A program made the position numbers and the translations under genes. A stretch of DNA of 7,556 bases from Candidatus Acetothermia bacterium (lineage in GTDB: Bacteria > Bipolaricaulota > Bipolaricaulia > UBA7950 > UBA9294): the NCBI GenBank assembly GCA_003650505.1, contig QMQL01000035.1, positions 1 through 7,556 of the forward strand, in the 5' to 3' direction. Position 1 is the stretch's first letter. Every line of letters begins with the position of its first letter. Positions 1 to 4,807 of this stretch are shown one piece after another. Under the pieces are notes generated by a model. That model was not told where the DNA came from, searched no databases, and saw only the letters and a program-made list of their open reading frames with translations.

Positions 1-323
1 CAGACGAGGTGGGCCCGGCCGTACTCGCGCTGATCGGCTCGCTCTACCTGGCCCCCGAAATGGTAGACCAAGTAATGCATACCATAGCAGATCCCAAGCA
101 GCGGTACGTCAAGCTCGAAGATCCGTGGATCGGGGCGCGGTCCCGCTGGATCGAAGACCGATGCAGGTCCTCCAGAGAGAATGATCGCCTTGGGTTGGTG
201 ATCCTCGATCTCCTTAACTGTACTGGTTCCGGGAAGGATCACTGAGTAGGCACGGAGCTCTCGGATCCGCCGGGCGATCAGCTGGGTGTACTGCGAACCG
301 AAATCAAGAATAGCAACGCTCAT
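1..323 (-). CDS. guaA: GMP synthase, glutamine amidotransferase domain (N-terminal part)
   Basis: GuaA converts XMP to GMP in the cytosol, taking ammonia from glutamine. The first 107 residues are visible; the gene leaves the window at its left edge. They form the N-terminal class I glutamine amidotransferase domain. It opens [21 protein letters not shown], then SGGPASV at about residues 50-56, the nucleophile loop GICYGMHYL with catalytic Cys79, and the REYGRA segment at 99-104 typical of GuaA. The catalytic His/Glu and the ATP-pyrophosphatase domain lie outside. The ATG at 323-321 overlaps the xpt stop as ATGA, so translation is probably coupled to xpt. Grouping with xpt fits guanine nucleotide supply: Xpt makes XMP and GuaA aminates it. 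No intact gene is interrupted here; the truncation is only the window edge. Confidence 0.95.
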   Translation of the reverse strand, partial: MSVAILDFGSQYTQLIARRIRELRAYSVILPGTSTVKEIEDHQPKAIILSGGPASVFDPAGPRPDPRIFELDVPLLGICYGMHYLVYHFGGQVERADQREYGRAHLV

Positions 324-910
324 CCGGTGTCTGCTGCCCCGTCACCGAAGACGATCTCCCCGCTTTTCGGGTCCATCCGGATCACCGAGACAAGGGTGAC
401 GATAGGCACGCCGTATCGAGCGAGCAATCGTCGCCCTTCTCCGAACTCTTTGGCGATGACAAATCCGAAGCCGACGAGGGCTGCTCCGCTTTCTCGCACG
501 ATATCGGCAAGGGCGGCACTGGTGCGTCCGCGATAGAGGAAGTCGTCTACAATGAGAACTCTCTCCTCTGCTCCCAGGTAGTCTTGGGAGACAGCGAGCT
601 TTGTCTTCGTCCCTTTGGTGGGGGAAGGGATCGTCCGCAGCAGGGGCCGGTTCATTGTTATCGCCTCCCCTTTCTTGGCGTAAAGGGCGTGTACGCCCAG
701 TCGCCGTGCCACTTCGTAGGCGACGATGTTGCCGGCAGCCTCGGCGGTCAATACACAGGTGACGCCATGTCCGGTGAACCTTTCTGCTAACTGCTTTCCA
801 ACCTCCTCAATAAATGCAGGTTCGATCCGGTGGTTAAGAAAGCCGTCCACCCTGAGGAACTCCAGGCTTATCACCGCCCCCTCTCGGTGGATCCAATCCT
901 GAAGATTCAT
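320..910 (-). CDS. xpt: xanthine phosphoribosyltransferase
   Basis: This cytosolic purine-salvage enzyme transfers the phosphoribosyl group of PRPP to xanthine to make XMP. The 196-residue length matches Bacillus-type Xpt (about 194). Family features are visible: the opening [18 protein letters not shown] (Xpt of B. subtilis has LKVDSFLNHQIDP here), and the PRPP-binding motif [13 protein letters not shown] at 118-130 with the two acidic residues Asp122-Asp123. An in-frame ATG eight codons upstream (934) exists, but the ATG at 910 has AAGGAG about 10 nt before it and matches the family start. The stop overlaps the guaA start by four bases (ATGA), so the two form an operon feeding XMP to GuaA. 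A candidate promoter lies at 1068-1096 and the roughly 150-nt leader looks structured, suggesting purine-responsive control. Orthology to Xpt rather than to another type I PRTase is quite secure. Confidence 0.93.
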   Translation of the reverse strand: MNLQDWIHREGAVISLEFLRVDGFLNHRIEPAFIEEVGKQLAERFTGHGVTCVLTAEAAGNIVAYEVARRLGVHALYAKKGEAITMNRPLLRTIPSPTKGTKTKLAVSQDYLGAEERVLIVDDFLYRGRTSAALADIVRESGAALVGFGFVIAKEFGEGRRLLARYGVPIVTLVSVIRMDPKSGEIVFGDGAADTG

Positions 911-935
911 GGCAGCATCTCTCCTTGTTCGCAAT

Positions 936-1036
936 ACCGGGATCCCTTCCGCACGGTCTTATCGATGAAGGCAAAAGAGACCCCGGTCCGAACGGGCGTT
1001 ATTGAACGTATCCCTTGCTCAACCCGCAACAGATAC
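936..1036 (-). promoter_or_regulatory. structured leader RNA of xpt-guaA (candidate riboswitch-like element)
   Basis: Read on the minus strand, the leader can form hairpin 1 (1036-1008): GTATC-TG-TTGC-loop GGGTTGA-GCAA-GG-GATAC. Hairpin 2 (987-936) is ACCGGGGTC, a 7-nt bulge, CCTTC, a 17-nt loop, GAAGG, then GATCCCGGT, giving 14 pairs with one G-U. A competing small hairpin, CCCG-TTCGGAC-CGGG, uses the same ACCGGG strand, so the two folds exclude each other. I do not recognise the purine riboswitch core here, and no U-tract terminator follows, so any control would more likely be on translation. The element could also be chance pairing in GC-rich DNA. Confidence 0.35.
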
Positions 1037-1067
1037 CCCTTCCGACTTACTTATCCATATAAAGAAC

Positions 1068-1096
1068 ATGATGCGCGAGCCCAGCTCCAGTGTCAA
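1068..1096 (-). promoter_or_regulatory. candidate promoter of xpt-guaA
   Basis: On the minus strand, TTGACA (1096-1091) is followed after 17 nt by CATCAT (1073-1068; 4 of 6 matches to TATAAT). The -35 is perfect and the spacing ideal. Transcription would start near 1061 and give a leader of about 150 nt before the xpt ATG at 910. Confidence 0.5.
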
Positions 1097-1182
1097 TTCA
1101 TCCCGGAACAGTGCCATCAGGACGAAGCATGCGGGTCAACCACCCGGTATATGCAACCCGAATGGCGTGATTCGCCGCCAGG

Positions 1183-1499
1183 GTGGTGATAAGCGCGATC
1201 GCCCTCGCCGCGATCATCGAAGGGCATGGCGGACGCCTGACGATCCAGGCGGAGAGCCCATTCACCACGGTCGCAACGCAGCTTGGAAACACTATGCTCA
1301 GCGACCTTGAGGATCGGGACCACAAAATCGCGCTTTCACTTGCAAGCGGCCGGCCCGACCGGTTGAATGTCTGTCACTTCACGATCTATCCGGGCGAGTC
1401 AGGTGGGCGACGTTCTCCGAGATGGCAGACGTATACATCGCCTGGGGAAAGGAGCATCCGGGGTCGATCCCTGATAAGCTAGTAAGATGGAAAACCTAA
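1183..1499 (+). pseudogene. coding-like remnant in two frames, unknown product
   Basis: Positions 1098-1486 hold no intact, recognisable gene. One frame from a GTG at 1183 reads IIEGHGGRLTIQAESPF and on to FTIYPGESG with GC-rich third positions, then loses protein-like character near 1400. From about 1407 a second frame reads ATFSEMADVYIAWGKEHPGS and ends at a TAA at 1497-1499, overlapping the start of the ZIP gene. The change of frame around 1391-1407 suggests one decayed gene. EGHGGRLTIQAES loosely recalls the end of a histidine-kinase ATPase domain (AHGGRIxVES), and the second part loosely recalls Rap1a/Tai-type sequences. Neither resemblance is strong. It may also be plain non-coding DNA. 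Confidence 0.25.
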
Positions 1500-2233
1500 T
1501 ACTTCTGGGATTCGTTGGAAGCCTCGCCGCCGGTCTTGCGACCGGGGTGGGGGCCCTTCCCGTCCTCTTCGTCAAGAGGCCGTCCAAGCGCTACCTAGAT
1601 CTGATGCTCGGGTTCGCCGCCGGGGTGATGCTCGCCGCGAGCGTCTTCAGCCTCCTCATCCCAGCGATCGACGAGGGAGGGGTCTGGACCGCCCTCGGCG
1701 GGCTCCTCCTCGGGGCGGCAAGCCTCCATCTGATCGATCGGTCCGTCCCTCACGAGCACTTCGTCCGCGGGCACGAGGGGCCGAGCTCACGGCTGCGGAA
1801 GATCTGGCTGTTCATCATCGCGATCACGATCCACAACTTCCCAGAGGGGCTCGCCGTCGGTATCGGGTTTGGAGGGGGGACGCTCGGCCCGGCGATCGCC
1901 CTCGCGGTCGGGATAGGGCTACAGAACATGCCGGAGGGGCTCGCCGTGGCGCTCCCCCTCGTCGGAGAGGGCTACTCCAGAGGCCGGGCTCTCCTGTACG
2001 CCACCCTGACCGGCCTCGTTGAACCGATAGGAGGGGTCCTCGGAGTCTCCCTCATGTTGGTCGCACGACCACTTTTACCGTGGGGTCTCGCCTTCGCCGC
2101 CGGGGCGATGATCTTCGTCATATCCGACGAGATCATCCCCGAGAGCCACCGGAGCGGCCACGAGCGGCTGGCGACGTTCGGGGTGATGATCGGCTTCTCG
2201 GTGATGATGCTCCTCGATGTTCTGCTCGGCTAA
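1487..2233 (+). CDS. ZIP-family divalent metal transporter (ZupT/GufA-like)
   Basis: A 248-residue inner-membrane protein of the ZIP family, which usually brings zinc, and sometimes iron, manganese or other divalent ions, into the cytoplasm. The length and about eight hydrophobic segments fit the family. The signature metal-binding helices are present: HNFPEG at 116-121, QNMPEG at 146-151, EPIGG at 179-183 and SDEIIPES at 213-220. The loop between the third and fourth helices is short with a small His cluster (PHEHFVRGH, 88-96). The ATG at 1487 is chosen because it starts directly at the hydrophobic N-terminus, although no good ribosome-binding site precedes it (only GTAAG). The stop is three bases from the stop of the convergent lipoprotein gene, with no terminator between. 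Metal specificity cannot be read from sequence; zinc is the default for this subgroup. Confidence 0.9.
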   Translation: MENLILLGFVGSLAAGLATGVGALPVLFVKRPSKRYLDLMLGFAAGVMLAASVFSLLIPAIDEGGVWTALGGLLLGAASLHLIDRSVPHEHFVRGHEGPSSRLRKIWLFIIAITIHNFPEGLAVGIGFGGGTLGPAIALAVGIGLQNMPEGLAVALPLVGEGYSRGRALLYATLTGLVEPIGGVLGVSLMLVARPLLPWGLAFAAGAMIFVISDEIIPESHRSGHERLATFGVMIGFSVMMLLDVLLG

Positions 2234-2236
2234 TAA

Positions 2237-2850
2237 TCAGCCAGCGTCCCTCATCGGGATCAGCTTATCCATCCCGCCGCATCCCCCGATATATCGAAAC
2301 TCGGTCTTAGTGTAGAAGGGGCGCTCACACCGCTCTGTGAAACAGGAGCTCTCCGTGCTCACCCCATAGCGGGGGAGGTATTCTCCCCTCTCTTCAAGTG
2401 CACGCGCTACATAGTAATCCGGGCGTATGAAGTGGAGCCACTGGAGAACCGCCTTCTGAACCCGGTCAGCGGTGTATCCCTTCACTTGGATGAGATAGGC
2501 GGACAACCCCCATGCGCTCCGAGAGAGATTACATACACAGCAGCAGGTACTCATAGGAAATTCATCGCAGCACGGAGCAACGAGGGGGGAGAGGGCGTCT
2601 TCTCGTACCTTGACCTGGGCGGTGGAAAGATCGATGGCATTGTACCAGTCGATGAACTGCTGTGTGTTTCTAAACGATAGAGGAATCCGATAGTCCGTCG
2701 TCTCTCCCCGGTCAGGTACTATCGCCGCCCACAGCGTTCTACCCGACCGACCGACGTCGTAGGCGCACCTGGCTCTTCCTTACCACATCCTACTACAATC
2801 AGCAAACCACCCAGCACCAGAGGGACAAGAAAGAGGCTTTTGCGCACCAT
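2237..2850 (-). pseudogene. cysteine-rich lipoprotein, frameshifted (copper-binding candidate)
   Basis: The 5' part, from ATG 2850 (or GTG 2847, better spaced from AGGAGG at 2857-2852), encodes a lipoprotein signal peptide: VRKS, a hydrophobic run, then LLIVVGC with lipidated Cys22. This frame hits TAG at 2721-2719. Protein-like sequence continues in another frame to the TGA at 2237: YRIPLSFRNTQQFIDWYNAI, then VAPCCDEFPMSTCCCVCNLS, then LQWLHFIRPDYYVARALEER and a Cys-containing tail (SCFTERCERPFY, GGCGG). Together they would make about 205 residues. The CC...CCCVC cluster and layout recall PCYCGC-type lipoproteins, but only weakly. The frame change falls at or near three TCGG units (2754-2743); one more unit, or one base, would restore a single ORF. 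The promoter carries a CsoR-like inverted repeat, so the product probably binds copper at the cell surface. A sequencing or assembly error is possible. Confidence 0.7.
2743..2754 (-). repeat. three tandem TCGG units at the frameshift
   Basis: On the coding (minus) strand, TCGG is repeated three times just after the codons for CGKEEPGAPT of the lipoprotein. A fourth unit would join the signal-peptide frame to the Cys-rich frame as TTSVGRSGRTLWAAIV. Three units is short for a classic slippage tract. Confidence 0.6.
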
Positions 2851-2880
2851 TCCTCCTTAGAAGCTCCATCGCAGCCGCAT

Positions 2881-2899
2881 ACCCCACCCCCCGTGGGGT
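2881..2899. promoter_or_regulatory. CsoR-like operator upstream of the lipoprotein gene
   Basis: A perfect 7-bp inverted repeat, ACCCCAC / GTGGGGT, with a CCCCC spacer. It shares the T-ACCCCA...TGGGGT core with the operator before csoR. It begins six bases after the -10 of the minus-strand lipoprotein promoter, the same position as the two operators flanking csoR. It also lies upstream of the plus-strand DMT gene. No T-run follows on either side, so it is not a terminator. Binding by CsoR is inferred. Confidence 0.6.
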
Positions 2900-2905
2900 G
2901 CTCCT

Positions 2906-2934
2906 ATCCTACAGCATAAAACCAACCTTGTCGA
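2906..2934 (-). promoter_or_regulatory. candidate promoter of the Cys-rich lipoprotein
   Basis: Minus strand: TCGACA (2934-2929; 5 of 6), 17 nt, then TAGGAT (2911-2906; 4 of 6). The inverted repeat at 2899-2881 follows directly and would cover the start site, so a bound repressor would block initiation. Confidence 0.5.
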
Positions 2935-2969
2935 GAGGGGAGGGATCCGTGCAGGTTGAGGGGGTACAC

Positions 2970-3017
2970 ATGATCGTTGCGTGCAACGTCGGCTGGGCCG
3001 ACAATCATCTGCTATGA
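2970..3017 (+). CDS. candidate leader peptide of 15 residues
   Basis: A short ORF, MIVACNVGWADNHLL, starts at an ATG with GAGGGGG five bases upstream, the best ribosome-binding site in this intergenic region. Its TGA (3015-3017) overlaps the ATG at 3014 of the DMT gene as ATGA, the usual arrangement for translational coupling. The DMT start itself has no Shine-Dalgarno, so ribosomes ending this ORF may be what starts DMT synthesis. It contains one Cys and one His but no attenuator-like codon run. It may be purely a loading device rather than a functional peptide. Confidence 0.45.
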   Translation: MIVACNVGWADNHLL

Positions 3018-4126
3018 GGATTCTTCCCAGGAGACGAGGATGGACGATCAGTCCTCTAATAGCCGCCTTGTTCGCCGCCGGGCTGTTCGGGCTGAGCGCA
3101 CCGTTGGCGAAGCTCTTACTGGGAACGATCGATCCTTTGCCGCTCGCCTCGCTCCTCTACCTCGGAGCCGGATTGGGCCTCGCCGGCTATATCCTTGTGG
3201 CTAGGATCTTCGTGAAGCGTCCGAGCGAGGAGGCGCGTCTTGAACGCGGGGATCTTCCCTGGCTTGCAGGGGCGACCCTCTCAGGGGGGGTGATCGCCCC
3301 GATACTCCTCCTCTACGGGCTGCAGACGACCCCGGCGGCGACGGCATCCCTCATTTTGACCTTCGAAATCGTCGCCACCGGGTTGATAGCCGCAACCGTG
3401 TTCGGCGAGTTCATCGGAAGATGGACCTGGGGCGCGATCCTCACGGTAAGCGGTGGAACCGTCCTCCTGACCCTTCGACCCGGTGCGAGTTGGGAGATAT
3501 CGGCCGGAGCAGCCCTGATCGTCGCCGCCTGCGTCCTGTGGGGCCTCGACAACAACCTGACGCGGCACATCTCATTGAGGGACCCGAAGCGGATCGTCCT
3601 GATCAAGGGACTGGCAGCCGGTGGAGTCTCGCTGGCGCTGGCGCTAGGACTCCACAAACCGTTCCCTGAAGGCTCAGGGATCCTCCTCGGCCTCCTTCTC
3701 GGGAGCCTGAGCTACGGGATCAGCATCGCCCTGTTCGTCCGAGCCTTGAGGGGCCTGGGGGCGGCTCGCACCGGAGCACTGTTCGGGACGGCCCCGTTCA
3801 TCGGTGCTGCGGTCTCGTTTGCCCTCTTCCGGGAGCTTCCCCCCGTAACCTTCTTCATATCCCTCCCCCTTCTCGCGATCGGGGCAGGGATCCTGTTCCG
3901 CGAACCTCACGCGCACGTGCATTCCCATCTGCCGCTGACGCATACCCACGCCCATACTCACACAGACGGCCATCATGCCCACCCCCACCGGGATCCGATC
4001 ACGCGCCATTCGCACCGCCATACCCACACAGACCTCAGGCACAGCCATCCGCACCGGCCGGATACCCATCACCGCCACAGGCACACCCCCGCCGGAGGGG
4101 ACGGATCCCAAGATCCTGAAGCTTGA
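3014..4126 (+). CDS. DMT/EamA-family transporter with histidine-rich C-terminal tail
   Basis: An inner-membrane protein of the drug/metabolite transporter superfamily, here 370 residues. It opens PLIAALFAAGLFGLSAPLAKLLL and carries two EamA repeats (about ten helices) up to LLAIGAGILFREP. The tail from residue 299 has 23 His in 59 residues in H-x-H patterns and ends LRHSHPHRPDTHHRHRH, a motif style I have seen on other EamA proteins. Such tails bind Zn, Ni, Co or Cu, so a role in metal transport or sensing is likely, but the substrate is unknown. The ATG at 3014 is preferred because it overlaps a leader ORF as ATGA; an in-frame GTG at 2981 is less well placed. A second ATG at 3040 is out of frame. 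The gene is convergent with csoR, 17 bp apart. Confidence 0.85.
   Translation: MRILPRRRGWTISPLIAALFAAGLFGLSAPLAKLLLGTIDPLPLASLLYLGAGLGLAGYILVARIFVKRPSEEARLERGDLPWLAGATLSGGVIAPILLLYGLQTTPAATASLILTFEIVATGLIAATVFGEFIGRWTWGAILTVSGGTVLLTLRPGASWEISAGAALIVAACVLWGLDNNLTRHISLRDPKRIVLIKGLAAGGVSLALALGLHKPFPEGSGILLGLLLGSLSYGISIALFVRALRGLGAARTGALFGTAPFIGAAVSFALFRELPPVTFFISLPLLAIGAGILFREPHAHVHSHLPLTHTHAHTHTDGHHAHPHRDPITRHSHRHTHTDLRHSHPHRPDTHHRHRHTPAGGDGSQDPEA
3953..4084 (+). repeat. 66-bp imperfect tandem duplication in the His tail
   Basis: Two adjacent 22-codon units begin with CATAC(T/C)CACACAGAC at 3953 and 4019. They encode HTHTDGHHAHPHRDP and HTHTDLRHSHPHRPD, so the tail grew by duplication of a metal-binding module. 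Confidence 0.65.
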
Positions 4127-4143
4127 AACAGCCGTAGAACCCT

Positions 4144-4434
4144 CTAGAAGTGCTTCAGGTACTTGAGGGTCTCGAGCATCTCCTCGACCTTCTCTTCTCC
4201 CTTCCCCTCCTCGATCGCCTCGCGGACGCAGTGCTTCATATGAGCATCGGAGAGGGCGTAAGCAATCTTGGAGAGGGATGCCTGCACCGCTGCGATCTGC
4301 TTCAGGATGTCGGTGCAGTACTCCTCTCCCTCCACCATCCTCTCCACCGCGGAGAGGTGACCGACCGCTGTTCGGAGCCGCTGGAGGATCGTCTCCTTCA
4401 GCTTCGGCTCAAACCCAAGGCTCCCTTTTTTCAT
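4144..4434 (-). CDS. csoR: Cu(I)-sensing transcriptional repressor CsoR
   Basis: A 96-residue all-helical DNA-binding regulator of the CsoR/RcnR (DUF156) family. Apo-CsoR represses its target genes and is released when Cu(I) binds. All copper residues known from M. tuberculosis CsoR are present at a constant offset of four: Tyr39, Cys40, His65, Cys69 and Glu85 (Tyr35, Cys36, His61, Cys65 and Glu81 there). This argues for copper rather than nickel (RcnR) or formaldehyde (FrmR) sensing. The family core VGHLSAVERMVEGEEYCTDI is clear. The ATG at 4434 has AAAGGAG about 8-9 nt upstream. The gene diverges from the cop operon, and its promoter carries an operator at the start site, so it should autoregulate. 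It converges with the DMT gene. Confidence 0.95.
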   Translation of the reverse strand: MKKGSLGFEPKLKETILQRLRTAVGHLSAVERMVEGEEYCTDILKQIAAVQASLSKIAYALSDAHMKHCVREAIEEGKGEEKVEEMLETLKYLKHF

Positions 4435-4449
4435 CGTGTGAATCTCCTT

Positions 4450-4472
4450 TTACCCCAGGTGGGGTGGGGTAA
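4450..4472. promoter_or_regulatory. CsoR operator at the csoR promoter
   Basis: An 8-bp perfect inverted repeat, TTACCCCA / TGGGGTAA, with a 7-nt G-rich spacer. It abuts the csoR -10 and lies just upstream of the csoR ribosome-binding site. It matches the G/C-rich type of box used by CsoR proteins and fits autorepression. Confidence 0.8.
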
Positions 4473-4500
4473 CAATACCGGTTTCATTCCAACTTGTCAA
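4472..4500 (-). promoter_or_regulatory. csoR promoter
   Basis: Minus strand: TTGACA (4500-4495), 17 nt, TATTGT (4477-4472; 4 of 6). It is a mirror of the cop promoter on the plus strand, with the same two hexamers and spacing, and its -35 is 16 bp from the other -35. Confidence 0.8.
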
Positions 4501-4516
4501 TCGCCGAAGGACTGAG

Positions 4517-4545
4517 TTGACATGCTTCCCAAAGTGTGTTATTGT
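4517..4545 (+). promoter_or_regulatory. cop operon promoter
   Basis: TTGACA (4517-4522), 17 nt, TATTGT (4540-4545). The start site would fall in or at the edge of the operator beginning at 4551. Strong -35 and ideal spacing suggest a promoter that is strong when not repressed. Confidence 0.8.
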
Positions 4546-4550
4546 TTCGG

Positions 4551-4576
4551 TAGCCCACCCGGGGTGGGGTGGGCTA
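4551..4576. promoter_or_regulatory. CsoR operator at the cop operon promoter
   Basis: A 10-bp perfect inverted repeat, TAGCCCACCC / GGGTGGGCTA, with a GGGGTG spacer. It is very close to the known operator of mycobacterial CsoR (TAGCCCACCCC...GGGGTGGGATA, from memory). It sits five bases after the -10 and ends just before the ribosome-binding site of the first gene. Confidence 0.88.
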
Positions 4577-4588
4577 ACAGGAGCCGAT

Positions 4589-4807
4589 ATGCGCGTATAC
4601 GGGATGATGGAATACGGTGACTGGATGTTCCTCTGGTGGATCGGGGGTCTATTCCTCCTCGGCGCTGTGATCTACACCGCGGTCCGCCTCGGATCAAGGG
4701 GCCCGCGCCGGGAGGACTGCTACCACGATCCTTACGCCTGCGACCGTCGGAGGGACGAGGACCGCTACCACCGGAACGACGATCGATATAGGGGTGATGA
4801 CCGGTGA
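4589..4807 (+). CDS. small single-pass membrane protein of the cop operon
   Basis: A 72-residue protein of no family I recognise. The N-terminus is short, followed by one aromatic membrane helix (about residues 13-34, MFLWWIGGLFLLGAVIYTAV), a basic stop-transfer region (RLGSRGPRR), and a charged tail rich in Asp, Arg, Tyr and His. The tail has Cys44 and Cys51 (C-x6-C), His46 and His61, and ends in DRY-type repeats (DRYHRNDDRYRGDDR). The positive-inside rule puts the tail in the cytoplasm. The ATG at 4589 has AGGAG five bases upstream and starts after the operator; a TTG at 4517 in the same frame would lie inside the promoter. Its TGA overlaps the CopB GTG start, so the two are probably made in matched amounts. 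A role as a CopB partner or copper donor is inference. Confidence 0.8.
   Translation: MRVYGMMEYGDWMFLWWIGGLFLLGAVIYTAVRLGSRGPRREDCYHDPYACDRRRDEDRYHRNDDRYRGDDR

Noticed and set aside
818..834. GGTTCGATCC resembling a tRNA T-arm
   Set aside because: It lies inside xpt codons for HRIEPAF and no acceptor, D or anticodon arms surround it.
1002..1310. Plus-strand open frame across the xpt promoter region
   Set aside because: Its protein is low in hydrophobic residues and overlaps the candidate promoter and leader; no recognisable domain.
2881..2899. The inverted repeat read as an intrinsic terminator
   Set aside because: No T-run follows on either strand, and it sits between divergent genes next to a -10 box.
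2981..3013. GTG start for the DMT transporter
   Set aside because: It has no well-placed ribosome-binding site. The first 11 codons do not resemble the family, and the ATG at 3014 overlaps the leader ORF stop.
3674..4111. Minus-strand open frame opposite the DMT His tail
   Set aside because: Its Met/Val/Gly-rich repeats are the reverse reading of His codons; no ribosome-binding site or family features.
4517..4588. N-terminal extension of the small membrane protein from a TTG at 4517
   Set aside because: It would start on the -35 hexamer and run through the -10 and the CsoR operator. The ATG at 4589 has a proper ribosome-binding site.
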